Position numbers and translations under genes: made by a program
Shown: positions 7,663 to 16,044 of the stretch, piece after piece
Numbering within the stretch: the stretch's first letter is position 1
Layout of the letters: each line of letters opens with the position of its first letter
NCBI GenBank assembly: GCA_903928175.1
Contig: CAIYQA010000048.1
Location: 1-32,667, forward strand
Reading direction: 5' to 3'
Source: an uncultured Spartobacteria bacterium
GTDB taxonomy: Bacteria; Verrucomicrobiota; Verrucomicrobiia; Chthoniobacterales; Chthoniobacteraceae
DNA: 32,667 nt
The notes under the pieces: generated by a model
What the model saw: the letters and a program-made list of their open reading frames with translations, nothing else
The model's database searches: none
What the model was told of the DNA's origin: nothing

Positions 7663-9086
7663 TTGGGTTTGTTGACTTCGAGGAAGGCGTTGACCCCCGT
7701 AACATCACTCACCACCCGGCAGTTATCCGGGAAAGATTCTTTGGGAGCCAGGCTTTTGAGTTGTTCGCCGGTCCGGTAAATCAAGTGCCAGTCCAGCAGG
7801 TATTCCATCTTGAGACGATCTGGGTTGGAAGCATCCACATTCGTCGCCACGAGCAGGCCGCCAGGGGCCAACATTTCATAGAAGATTTCCAACAGGCGTT
7901 TGCAAATGCGATCCGAAAGATAATCGAAAAGACCGGCGCAATAGACAATATCATAGAGTCCACCGGCATCAGTCTCCCCAATCCGGGCGCCTTCCTTCAA
8001 AATCTGATGCACCGAACGCTTGATCATGTTGAGCCTCGTAGAACGGCGGTTCTTCATCTTGATATCGGACAAGATGCGGCCCGTCAGTTCGAGTGTCTCG
8101 TCATTGAAATCAAGCAGGGAGAACTCCGCGAGATCGGATACGTCCTCGTTGCTGAGAAATTTTTGCACCTCCTTGGCCGGGCCGCAACCGAGGTTGAAAA
8201 TTTTTGTGGTCAACCCTTTTTTGGAGCGTTGGAGCGTGACCTTGCTGAGCATCTCCGTTAGGTAAATGATGCGGTTGCGGTGCGCTTCCGCCGGAGCCGC
8301 GCCCACGAAGTAATTGTTCACCATTTTGGCGAATAAAGAGGAACCCTCTACAGAATCCCGCAGGATCATATTGACCATCTCGTAATCCCCAGCGTAGCCC
8401 AGAGGCTTGCTATAAACCCGATGCACAAAGGGGGAACAGAGAATGAGCGGATGCATTTGCCGCCGGGCGTAGGCGCGGTGGACAGCGATGGCGTCTTCCT
8501 TCACGCTGCCCGCAATTTGCTCGAAGCGTTCAAAAATATCCTTGGTCACCGGAATGATCAGGCTGTTCAGCCTTTCAATAATGGCCAACTCCAGTTTATT
8601 ACGCTCGGCGGAGACCGAGGAGCGGATGGCGAGTTCCACCTGTTCGAGCCAACGCCGCATGTCGGTAAGCAGCGTTTGCATGTCCGAAACAATCACCTTC
8701 ATCTCTGGCGTGACCCGCTCGATCTTTGACCATTCGTTCAAGAGACCCTCGAAGTCGCTCGCCAGCCGTTCCACCTGGTTGGCCGGGGAGAGCAAATCCA
8801 CATCAAGCCAGTTGTCCTCGTTCAGCGACGCTTCGCACACGAGCACGATGCCGGTGTTCACCATGTTGCTGACAATCCCCCGTCCGGAATACAGGATTTT
8901 CCCGCTCACGATGATTCGGAAGCTGCTTAGCACCTCGGAAAGTTGAAGGATGCTGTAGGGGTTGTACACCTCGAAGCTCACAGTGTAGCGCGTCATCCGC
9001 AACAATGTGCCGCGAACGGTCGCACCCTGGCTATTTTCACAGACAACAATACTGTCATTTTCGCTTTCAACAATCGGATCGCTCAT
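7659..9086 (-). CDS. PilZ-like domain plus SAM-dependent methyltransferase, PhcB type
   Basis: A 475-aa protein. Residues about 20-90 resemble a PilZ beta-barrel (VRGTLLRMTRYTVSFEVYN), but the c-di-GMP motifs RxxxR and D/NxSxxG are not intact. A helical linker (95-210) leads to a family block PLGYAGDYEMVNMIL (228-242). The class I methyltransferase core has motif I FNLGCGPAKEV (297-307), the acidic end of strand 2 in LLDFN (324-328), YDIVYCAGLFDYLSD (378-392) and LAPGGLLVATNV (406-417). Proteins of this layout are commonly named as makers of the extracellular factor 3-hydroxypalmitate methyl ester, after PhcB of Ralstonia solanacearum, which methylates a 3-hydroxy fatty acid to make a quorum signal. 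Its start overlaps the upstream receiver-kinase gene and its stop the hybrid kinase gene, both as ATGA. The family is clear; the product here is inferred. Confidence 0.85.
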   Translation of the reverse strand: MSDPIVESENDSIVVCENSQGATVRGTLLRMTRYTVSFEVYNPYSILQLSEVLSSFRIIVSGKILYSGRGIVSNMVNTGIVLVCEASLNEDNWLDVDLLSPANQVERLASDFEGLLNEWSKIERVTPEMKVIVSDMQTLLTDMRRWLEQVELAIRSSVSAERNKLELAIIERLNSLIIPVTKDIFERFEQIAGSVKEDAIAVHRAYARRQMHPLILCSPFVHRVYSKPLGYAGDYEMVNMILRDSVEGSSLFAKMVNNYFVGAAPAEAHRNRIIYLTEMLSKVTLQRSKKGLTTKIFNLGCGPAKEVQKFLSNEDVSDLAEFSLLDFNDETLELTGRILSDIKMKNRRSTRLNMIKRSVHQILKEGARIGETDAGGLYDIVYCAGLFDYLSDRICKRLLEIFYEMLAPGGLLVATNVDASNPDRLKMEYLLDWHLIYRTGEQLKSLAPKESFPDNCRVVSDVTGVNAFLEVNKPK

Positions 9087-10219
9087 AAATCGCAGGGAAT
9101 TCTAACGGAAAAGCAACAGCCCTGGTTGGGCTCGTTGCGAACGGAGAGTGTGCCTTTCATTTTCTCGATCAGGCTCTTGCAAATGAAGAGTCCCAGGCCG
9201 GTTCCTTCCGATTTCGTCGTGAAGTGTTCCTCGAAAATCCGTTCCATGAGATCCGGAGAGATGCCCGGCCCATTATCCAGAACGGAAAATTCAACATGAC
9301 CTTCCACGACATCCGCCATCAAAGCCACTCTTCCCGTTTGCGGTTCCACGGCTTCGATGGCATTGCGCAAAAGGTTCAACAGCACACGGGCCAGTGCAAA
9401 GCGATTGACGCATACTCGGGCATTGCGATTCTGGAGATGGATCGCCACCGCGACTTTGTTTTTTTGAGATTCGGAGCGAACCATGTTCACCGCAAGATCC
9501 ACGATCCGATGGACGGCGACTTCCGAGGTCTCCAGGGGGCGGTTGCACTGCAGCGAACCGCTTTGCTCGAACAACCCGGAAATAAAACCCATCGCGCCGT
9601 ACAGCAGGTCGCTGATATCGCGCATTTCTTCGCCAAAGTGCTCAGGGCTATGCGCAATCGAGTCACACAAAAATTCCGCTGCGGTGAGGGCCGTCATGAC
9701 CGGGTTGGCTGCGTCGTGCAAAAACAAGGAAGACGCCCGCGCTTTTCGTTCCAGCTCCAATAGGCGTTGCAGTGGCACCGAGACGCATTCGGAAGCAGCA
9801 TCTGTTTCTTGGCATTGCGACGGAGCCCCCGTCATCAGTTCCTCGATCCGCGATTTGAGCTTGTACCCATCGAAGGGTTTGTGCAGGTAATCCGACGCGC
9901 CGAGCCGCAACGATTCCTCTGCGGTTTTCATGGAGGCATACCCCGTGAGCACAATCACCGGAGCTTTTGCGCTCACGCCCCGGATTCCACGTAAAACATC
10001 CAAGCCGTCTCCATCAGCCAATCTCAAATCCAACACGACCAGAGAAGGCTGTAGAGTCTTGAAAAGATCGACTCCGGAACTGACGGTGGAAGCGGAATGA
10101 ACCTCGTAGTCGGATTTGAGGAAGAGGCGCAGAGACGCCACCACCGAAGCGTCGTCTTCAACGAGCAAGACTTTTCTTCGCGTGCCTCTTTCCGGGTGCT
10201 GCAGGGAAAGGTCTCTCAT
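9083..10219 (-). CDS. Receiver domain plus histidine kinase, PhcR type
   Basis: A 378-aa cytoplasmic protein and the first gene of the operon. The receiver (about 15-130) has VEDD (20-23), D64 in VVLDLRL, T92 in LTGYAS and K114 in LHKPFD. The kinase part has a His at 168 in FLHDAANPVMTALTAAEFL, N-box LNLLRNAIEA (281-290), DNGPGI (315-320), the F-box HFTTKSEG and GTGLGL (339-344); all ATP-binding motifs are intact. The receiver-first order matches Ralstonia PhcR, a response regulator with a C-terminal kinase domain. It has no DNA-binding domain, so any effect on transcription needs another protein. Its stop overlaps the methyltransferase start by 4 bp. The start ATG at 10219 has no Shine-Dalgarno; an upstream ATG reads into a stop after four codons. 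Confidence 0.87.
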   Translation of the reverse strand: MRDLSLQHPERGTRRKVLLVEDDASVVASLRLFLKSDYEVHSASTVSSGVDLFKTLQPSLVVLDLRLADGDGLDVLRGIRGVSAKAPVIVLTGYASMKTAEESLRLGASDYLHKPFDGYKLKSRIEELMTGAPSQCQETDAASECVSVPLQRLLELERKARASSLFLHDAANPVMTALTAAEFLCDSIAHSPEHFGEEMRDISDLLYGAMGFISGLFEQSGSLQCNRPLETSEVAVHRIVDLAVNMVRSESQKNKVAVAIHLQNRNARVCVNRFALARVLLNLLRNAIEAVEPQTGRVALMADVVEGHVEFSVLDNGPGISPDLMERIFEEHFTTKSEGTGLGLFICKSLIEKMKGTLSVRNEPNQGCCFSVRIPCDL

Positions 10220-10544
10220 AGGGTTTTCATCTGGACGAAATAGGCCGTAATATTACTGTCGCTTTTTCTTGGGGGCAACAGACCGCGACGAAGGGCCGAT
10301 TGTGGCCTGAGATCGATTTATCTTCAAGGAGATTGCATCATATTTTCTCCGAGTGCCTGCTCATGGTGCGCCGAACGGACAAATTTTAAAAATTATAAAT
10401 CAGGATGCCTGCCTCATCTCAAGAAACTTCCAATAATCAAGCTTGACGCAAGCCATCGCCTCAATCAGTAGGATGGGGTGTTTGTGGAAAACTCTGGTTT
10501 AGAGTCGGTTCCACCAACCTCCATAACAATCCCAAAAAACGCTT
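10220..10544. promoter_or_regulatory. Divergent intergenic region of signalling operon and DUF3034 gene
   Basis: A 325-bp gap between two divergently transcribed units that must hold both promoters. For the minus strand, a perfect TATAAT is present (positions 10397 to 10392) but no good -35 lies 16-18 bp upstream of it; it would give a leader of about 165 nt. For the plus strand, TTGACG at 10443-10448 and TAGGAT at 10469-10474 are 20 bp apart, longer than ideal. No tRNA or riboswitch is recognised here. Confidence 0.4.
10247..10256. promoter_or_regulatory. Perfect 10-bp palindrome GTAATATTAC
   Basis: The sequence GTAATATTAC is identical to its reverse complement and lies 28 bp before the start codon of the first gene of the signalling operon. 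Its position fits an operator or leader element; no second copy was noticed in the window, so the function is open. Confidence 0.3.
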
Positions 10545-11513
10545 GTGAAAAGAACTTCATTGCTTTGCTCCACAGTGGCAATCGCTACCCTCCTCGGGTT
10601 TTCCCTTACCAGCCGGGCCGGGGACGAGACCTCATTCAAAGAAAACACCCCGGTTTCGACCGAGAAAGCGCCGCCTCTTCCAATCCACACGATTGAAGGT
10701 GTTGGAGGCCTTGTGATCACCCCCATTGCCTACCTCGTGAACCCGGGCCCCGCCGGGACAACCTTGGGGCTACCCTCGATTTCGACCACCTACGTCAACA
10801 TCGGCAGAAAGGATCTAGAGGCGGCCGCCATTACCGAGACGCTCTTTGGACGCGTCGAGTTGGGCTACGGAATCGACCGCTTGGGAACCGGCACACTCCC
10901 GGACGATGTAAGGGCAGTCACGACCATCTCGATCCCTGACCACGTCATTCTGCATAATTTCAACGCCCGGGTGCTCGCATTGCCCGAAAACAGCTTCGAT
11001 CTGCCACTTCCGGCTGTGACCATGGGGGCCTGCTACAAATACAACGAGGGCATCAGCGGCATTAACAACGACTTGGGAAACCTGCTCAACACGATTGGGT
11101 ACAAGAGTAACAACGGAGTGGATTTCACGCTGACTGCCACCAAGGCATTTTCAAAAGTCTTGGGGCGTCCGCTGATTGCAACCGCGGGCCTAAGATGGAG
11201 CGAGGCAGATCAACTCGGTTTTTTCGGGTTTAGCAACAAATATCACACGACTTTTGAAAGCAACCTGGCCTACGGCATTACCGACTGGCTCTGGCTCGCA
11301 GTCGAGTTCCGGGGCAATGCGGACGCCTACCAGCACATCGCCAATCCGAATGGCGGAGCCCTTGTTGACCGCGCTGACAACTGGTGGGCAGTGGGCGTCA
11401 CAACGCTCCTCAGCCGACACGCTACCGTCACCGTCGGCTGGGGGCGCCTTGGCCCGGTAATCAACACTACCGAAAATAAATGCCTGGGGTTCCAGGTCAA
11501 ATACGAGCTTTAG
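10545..11513 (+). CDS. DUF3034 family outer-membrane protein
   Basis: A 322-aa protein starting with GTG. It opens with a clear Sec signal peptide (MKRTSLLCSTVAIATLLGFSLTSRA, cleavage about residue 25). The mature part carries the family phrase HTIEGVGGLVITPIAYLVNPGP and later ETLFGRVELGYGIDRLGTGTLP, typical of DUF3034, followed by alternating amphipathic strands ending in the aromatic-rich LGFQVKYEL, as in an outer-membrane beta-barrel that closes on its C-terminal strand. The molecular function of DUF3034 is unknown. It is divergent from the signalling operon and shares its 325-bp promoter region, so co-regulation or a role in signal passage is possible but not shown. The GTG was chosen because the signal peptide is complete from there; no ribosome binding site is visible. 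Confidence 0.8.
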   Translation: MKRTSLLCSTVAIATLLGFSLTSRAGDETSFKENTPVSTEKAPPLPIHTIEGVGGLVITPIAYLVNPGPAGTTLGLPSISTTYVNIGRKDLEAAAITETLFGRVELGYGIDRLGTGTLPDDVRAVTTISIPDHVILHNFNARVLALPENSFDLPLPAVTMGACYKYNEGISGINNDLGNLLNTIGYKSNNGVDFTLTATKAFSKVLGRPLIATAGLRWSEADQLGFFGFSNKYHTTFESNLAYGITDWLWLAVEFRGNADAYQHIANPNGGALVDRADNWWAVGVTTLLSRHATVTVGWGRLGPVINTTENKCLGFQVKYEL

Positions 11514-11900
11514 TGGTCTGTCAGCGAATCCGTTGGCCCCGATGACGGCGTTGACTTGGGGTGCGCCATTGAAAATGATGATGCGTCATAGCCAAGGAGA
11601 GTCGCGTTTCTCACCCGGTTCGCAGCGGGATTTTGATTGGGGCTGTAAAACAAATCTCTGCGAGGTTGACGGGGACGAGCACTGGATGGAGGAGGGCCCG
11701 TGTGTTGGAGCGTTCGGATGGTAAGGCGCAAGCCGCAATCGCGCGGCCTCTGTAGCCCAGAAGCTTTCTTTGGTGCTTATTTTTCGGTTGGGCGTGCTTC
11801 GCATGGCCTATGGTATGCGTTTGCCTTGCTCGCCCCTTTCGTTGCCGAGCAAACTACTTGCCGGGCGGGATGCGTCCGACGGAAAGTGGGCAAATCCAAG
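11514..11900. other. Gene-free region after DUF3034 gene
   Basis: About 390 bp with only short open frames, none with recognisable domain content or ribosome binding sites. It may contain the eroded remains of a gene, but nothing identifiable is left. Confidence 0.5.
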
Positions 11901-11968
11901 ATAAGCCGTTGAAACGGCTTTTTGCCGCATGCGGCTTTTCACCGGGCTAAAGCCCGGTGTTAATGAGA
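11901..11968 (+). repeat. REP-like palindromic unit, copy 1
   Basis: The unit comprises AGCCGTTGAAACGGCT (11904-11919), a second palindrome GCCGCATGCGGC (11924-11935), ACCGGGCTAAAGCCCGGT (11941-11958) and the tail GTTAATGAGAG. The first and third palindromes and the tail recur twice at 23771-23930. It behaves as an interspersed intergenic repeat, here in the gap before the DUF5703 gene. Confidence 0.85.
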
Positions 11969-11983
11969 GCGGATTACCCATGA

Positions 11984-12000
11984 GTCACAAATTTTGTGAC
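11984..12000. promoter_or_regulatory. Operator candidate 1, GTCACAA-ATT-TTGTGAC
   Basis: A perfect 8-bp inverted repeat around one central base. It matches two other sites in the window (25211-25227 and 27744-27760) in the pattern GTCnCAA-N3-TTGTGAC. It lies 69 bp upstream of the chosen ATG of the DUF5703 gene and about 40 bp upstream of a CATAAT hexamer (12031-12036) that has no -35 partner, as expected at an activator-dependent promoter. Confidence 0.7.
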
Positions 12001-12030
12001 AATACAGATCGCCTTTCCTAAGGCATAAGG

Positions 12031-12036
12031 CATAAT
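12031..12036 (+). promoter_or_regulatory. Candidate -10 element CATAAT
   Basis: CATAAT follows a 7-bp direct repeat (AAGGCAT twice, 12020-12033) and lacks a -35 hexamer at normal spacing. If used, transcription would start near 12043, which favours the downstream start codon at 12070 over the one at 12046. Confidence 0.35.
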
Positions 12037-12069
12037 CTTTCCGAAATGGCTCCCTTGGAAATTAAAACA

Positions 12070-14439
12070 ATGAAGATTTCAAACAGATTGAACGCAGTCC
12101 TGGCCGCACTTCTAATGGTTGGCATGGCTGGCCCTGCCGGGGCTCAACCCGGTGTTGGCCAGTCGGCGGCCCAGCGGATGGCCCGGTATAATGTCGTGTG
12201 GACCAGCCCTTCAAAGGATGCCTCCGGGGTCATGCCTTTGGGCAATGGCGATCTTGGAGCCGGGGCTTATGCCATTGAGAACGGCGATCTTTATTTGTTG
12301 CTTTCAAAAAGTGATGCCTTCAACTCCACGGGGCGCCTCTACAAAACCGGCCGGGTCCGAATCTCGCTGAATCCCAACCCGTTCACGGCAGGCAAACCCT
12401 TCCGGCAGACCCTCGATCTTCCCACGGCTTCCGTCCAGATCGAAGCCGATCAAGTCCGGTTCCGGATCTGGGTGGACGCAAACCGGCCGGTATATCATGT
12501 GGAGATTGAGTCGCCCCGGGATCTTGCGGTCACGGCTCAGCCCGAGTTCTGGACACGCATGGACAAAACCCCCGATACCCGGGTGGACCGGGGCGACCAG
12601 GTCCTTTGGTATTTTTCCAATGGCAAGGCCAGTTCCTTTCCCGCGGCCCTGGCGACCTTGAAGAAGTCCTGGGGAGTCGAAGTGTCCGACACCCTTTTGC
12701 CCGATCTCTACCGCTACAATACCTTTGGCAATTTGCTGGAAAGCCCTTCGCTGCGGCTTGCCGATGGGAAGCTTGCCGGGCGCGGGCGCAAATTCGACCT
12801 CCGCATCCACTCGCTGACGATGCAGACGCCCGACCCTGGCCAAGAGTGGGTCAACGGCATCCGTGCGTTGGCCAGCAAGCCGGTTGACCTCAAGGGGGAT
12901 TGGGACCGGCATTGCCAGTGGTGGCAAAACTTTTGGGACCGCGGCTGGGTCATTGCCTCCGACCGCACCCTTCCCGAGGATGCCCGCGAGCGATTCAACG
13001 GGGAGGTCAATCCCGGAGACCCCAGCCAGCCTCGCTATATGCAGGGAACTCGCGAAGAAAAGGATGGAGCGGCTTTGGTTGCCCAGAGCTACAATATGTT
13101 CCGGTTTTACATGGGCGCCCTGAGTCGTGCCCGGTTTCAGGCCAAATTCAACGGCGGGCTATTTACCCAGCAACTCCGTGTCCCGCAGAAGCCCAAGTTT
13201 ATTCCGGCAGAACAACTTCCGGACGGAATGTGGCTGACGCACGAAGATAATCGGTCCTGGGAGCCGTATTTTACCTCCCAAAACCAGCGCCTGCTCTACT
13301 GGCCGCTGCTGATGAGCGGCGATGCCGATTTGATGAAGCCGTTCTTTGAGCATTATTGGCACGTCCTGGAGATGCGGAAAGCAATTACCCGGGGTTATTT
13401 TGGCCATGAAGGGGCGTTCTACCGGGAAAACATCGACCCGGTTACGGGCAGCGATGGATTGCAGCCGGTACCGAAGGTCAAACCCGGGGAGCCTTACAAA
13501 GGCGACTGGCTGACCTTCCATTTCACCAGCGGGTTGGAAGTGGCGGCCGTGATGATCGACTATGTCCATTACACCCAAGACACCAAGTTCCGCGACGAGC
13601 GCCTGGTGCCATTTGCCCGTGAGATCCTCCTGTTTTTCGACCAGCACTACCCGCGCGATCCCAATGGGAAGCTGCACATGGAACCTTCCCAAGCCATTGA
13701 GACCTGGCTCTATACCATTAACCCGACCACCGATGTTTCCGGCCTCCGGTTTTGCCTCGACCAGCTCCTTGCAATGAAAGCCGGTACCGCCGAGGACCAA
13801 GCCCGCTGGAAGCGATTCCGGGGGGAAATCCCCGAGGTGCCGACCCAAAACATCAATGGACATCAAGCCATTGTTCCCGCGGAAAGCTGGAAAAAGCCCA
13901 ATTGCAACATGGAAACTCCCGAGATTTACCCGTTGTTTCCCTTCCGTTGCTACGGCCTGGCCCTTGGGAGCAAGGACGTTGCCGAGTGGACCATGCAGAA
14001 CCGGGCTTTTAAGGATACCTTCGGCTGCCGCTGCTGGACTCAGGACCAGATTGGCTGGGCATGCGCCGGAAATGCCGCAAAGGCTGCCACCGGATTGGTC
14101 CGGCGTTTCCGTGCGGCCTCGGCCGCCTTGCGCTTCCCGCTCTATGGCAATGATGTTACGGACGGGGTTCCGGATTTGGACCATTTCGGCTCTGGGTCGC
14201 TTGCTCTGCAGCGGATGCTGGCCCAGGAAGGCAATGGGAAGATTTATCTCCTGCCTGCATGGCCGGGGGAATGGGACGCTGATTTCAAGGTGCACCTCTC
14301 CCAAGGAGTGGTGATTACCGGAACGGTGAAAGAGGGCAAGCTCACCCAATGGGATATCACTCCCAAAACCCGCAAGGCCGTTGTAATCCTTTGCGAACCG
14401 GGTTCCATCAAAGCCGGGCCGGAGAGGCCAGCCCGCTGA
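12070..14439 (+). CDS. Secreted DUF5703 family glycoside hydrolase-like protein
   Basis: From the ATG at 12070 the protein has 789 aa and begins with a signal peptide (MKISNRLNAVLAALLMVGMAGPAGA). The next block, YNVVWTSPSKDASGVMPLGNGDLGAGAYAIENGDLYLLLSKSDAF, is the hallmark of the DUF5703 N-terminal beta-sandwich domain. The remainder is a long helical domain, probably an (alpha/alpha)6 barrel as in GH95/GH65-like enzymes, followed by a small C-terminal beta domain. Members are thought to act on fucose- or other deoxyhexose-containing glycans, but I know of no firm activity. An in-frame ATG at 12046 adds eight residues that would spoil the signal peptide, so I rejected it. The gene follows operator candidate 1 and heads the carbohydrate locus, 183 bp before the GPH transporter. 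Confidence 0.82.
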   Translation: MKISNRLNAVLAALLMVGMAGPAGAQPGVGQSAAQRMARYNVVWTSPSKDASGVMPLGNGDLGAGAYAIENGDLYLLLSKSDAFNSTGRLYKTGRVRISLNPNPFTAGKPFRQTLDLPTASVQIEADQVRFRIWVDANRPVYHVEIESPRDLAVTAQPEFWTRMDKTPDTRVDRGDQVLWYFSNGKASSFPAALATLKKSWGVEVSDTLLPDLYRYNTFGNLLESPSLRLADGKLAGRGRKFDLRIHSLTMQTPDPGQEWVNGIRALASKPVDLKGDWDRHCQWWQNFWDRGWVIASDRTLPEDARERFNGEVNPGDPSQPRYMQGTREEKDGAALVAQSYNMFRFYMGALSRARFQAKFNGGLFTQQLRVPQKPKFIPAEQLPDGMWLTHEDNRSWEPYFTSQNQRLLYWPLLMSGDADLMKPFFEHYWHVLEMRKAITRGYFGHEGAFYRENIDPVTGSDGLQPVPKVKPGEPYKGDWLTFHFTSGLEVAAVMIDYVHYTQDTKFRDERLVPFAREILLFFDQHYPRDPNGKLHMEPSQAIETWLYTINPTTDVSGLRFCLDQLLAMKAGTAEDQARWKRFRGEIPEVPTQNINGHQAIVPAESWKKPNCNMETPEIYPLFPFRCYGLALGSKDVAEWTMQNRAFKDTFGCRCWTQDQIGWACAGNAAKAATGLVRRFRAASAALRFPLYGNDVTDGVPDLDHFGSGSLALQRMLAQEGNGKIYLLPAWPGEWDADFKVHLSQGVVITGTVKEGKLTQWDITPKTRKAVVILCEPGSIKAGPERPAR

Positions 14440-14622
14440 GGTCATGGCGCAATTGTCCGGTGCCGCATTCCTTCAGGATTTCGAGCGATTGCGATTGCGA
14501 AGATTTTTTTGGGGCGCCGCCCCGTGCCAATGGCATATGGTGAGAAAAACACGCAAAAGACTTGAAAGCTAACGCGATCTAGCTCAATGCTCCTCCATGC
14601 TCGCCGCTGACCCCTGCCCTGA

Positions 14623-16044
14623 ATGAACGCCTCTTTCTCTCCCTCGGGTGTCTGCCCGAAGCCTTCCGTCCCGCTGCGAACCCGAATGGCCTTCGGAGCG
14701 GGCGGTTTTTCCTCAGCCTTCATCATGCAGGTCTTTTTTATCCTGGTTTATCCCATTTACCAGGTGGGGCTGGGGCTGAACCCGGGGTGGCTGGGATGGG
14801 CTTTGACCGCTCCGCGGCTTCTGGATTTCTTTATCGATCCCATCATCGGCAACTTCTCCGATAATCTCTCGACGCGCTGGGGCCGGCGCCGTCCCTTGAT
14901 TATGTTCGGCGCAGGATTTTGCGCGATGTCTCTTCCGCTGCTTTGGATGCCTCCCTCCCACGAGCCAAGGATGATGCTGGCGTATTTTGTGGTGATGAGT
15001 TGCCTCTACACCTTTGGCTACGCAACCTTCGAAGTCCCCTACACCGGATTGGGCTACGAGTTGACCGACGACTACGACGAGCGAACTCGAGTTTTGGCCT
15101 GGCGAATGTACATGGGGTTGGCCGGCGTTCTGCTCTCCTGCTGGACCCTCAAACTCTGCTTTTTGCCCATCTTTGGAAGCGAAGTCAAAGGAGCGCCCTG
15201 GGTTTCGCTCGGAATTGGACTTTGCATTGTGATCGGCGCACTGGTGACGGTGTTGGGGGTCAAAGAAAAGAATTTGAAGCGGCAGCCGGAAGTGCGGGTC
15301 TTGGAAGCGATCCAACTCACCCTCAAGAACCGTCCCTTTATGAAGTTGATGGTGGTGAATATGATCATCCGGATCGGGATCGTCGCCATTGGCCCGATTA
15401 TTTATTACATCAATGCGTTTGGCGTCTGCCGGAGCGAGAATTTCCAGGCCAGCAAGGATTTCGCCTCCCAGATCACCGGCTTAAGCGGCACCCTCATTGT
15501 CCTCGCCAGTTATTTTACCCTGCCGGCGGCAGTTTGGATTTCAAAACAGGGCAGCAAGCGGTTTTCAATGGGGCTTTGCCTGGCGGTTGCAGCCTTGGGT
15601 TCGGCCAGCTTTTGGTTCACTTTGGATCCGCGCTGGCCCTATCTGCAACTCGTTTCCGCCGTGGTCTCCAGCGCCGCGATGAATGGGGTATGGCTTTTGA
15701 TGAGTTCCATGGTGGCCGATATTTGCGATGAAGATGAGCTGCTCACCGGGATGCGTCGCGAGGGGGTGTTCGGAGCGAGCTATTCGGTGGTCGAAAAGCT
15801 GGCGGGCGCCATTGCCACAGGCTTCGGGGGATGGCTGCTGCTGGCCCTGGGCTACGATGCGCAAAAAGCGTTGGGAGGCGACGTCGCTCCCGAGATCATT
15901 TCGCGGATGAAGGCAATCTATGTTTTGTCCCAATGCGGGGCGCTTCTTGTGGCGATTTGGTTGATCGCTTCCTATCCGCTGACCCGGGCCCGCGCTGCCG
16001 AAGTGCGCCGCCTGCTTAAAGAACGGGAAATTCTACATTCATGA
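14623..16044 (+). CDS. GPH-family sugar:cation symporter (MelB-like MFS)
   Basis: A 473-aa inner-membrane protein with about 12 hydrophobic segments. The segment DPIIGNFSDNLSTRWGRRRP (72-91) is the conserved loop 2-3 motif of the glycoside-pentoside-hexuronide family, including the Asp residues that bind the coupling cation in MelB. A large loop near residues 205-225 (KEKNLKRQPEVRVLEA) matches the central cytoplasmic loop. Such carriers import glycosides, pentosides or hexuronides with Na+ or H+. The stop overlaps the start of the next gene by 4 bp (ATGA at 16041-16044), so import and the first of the DUF5696-like proteins are translationally coupled. Substrate cannot be told from sequence; context suggests an oligosaccharide released by the neighbouring hydrolases. 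Confidence 0.88.
   Translation: MNASFSPSGVCPKPSVPLRTRMAFGAGGFSSAFIMQVFFILVYPIYQVGLGLNPGWLGWALTAPRLLDFFIDPIIGNFSDNLSTRWGRRRPLIMFGAGFCAMSLPLLWMPPSHEPRMMLAYFVVMSCLYTFGYATFEVPYTGLGYELTDDYDERTRVLAWRMYMGLAGVLLSCWTLKLCFLPIFGSEVKGAPWVSLGIGLCIVIGALVTVLGVKEKNLKRQPEVRVLEAIQLTLKNRPFMKLMVVNMIIRIGIVAIGPIIYYINAFGVCRSENFQASKDFASQITGLSGTLIVLASYFTLPAAVWISKQGSKRFSMGLCLAVAALGSASFWFTLDPRWPYLQLVSAVVSSAAMNGVWLLMSSMVADICDEDELLTGMRREGVFGASYSVVEKLAGAIATGFGGWLLLALGYDAQKALGGDVAPEIISRMKAIYVLSQCGALLVAIWLIASYPLTRARAAEVRRLLKEREILHS

Noticed and set aside
11533-11912. Short open frames (60-73 aa) after the DUF3034 gene
   Set aside because: No ribosome binding sites, no domains, and conflicting frames on both strands.
12046-12069. 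Upstream ATG of the DUF5703 gene
   Set aside because: It adds MAPLEIKT in front of a good signal peptide and would lie only about 10 bp after the candidate -10 element.
14501-14523. T-run followed by GGGGCG-C-CGCCCC as a possible terminator
   Set aside because: The T-tract precedes the stem on the plus strand and would be an A-tract after it on the minus strand; the loop would also be too short.
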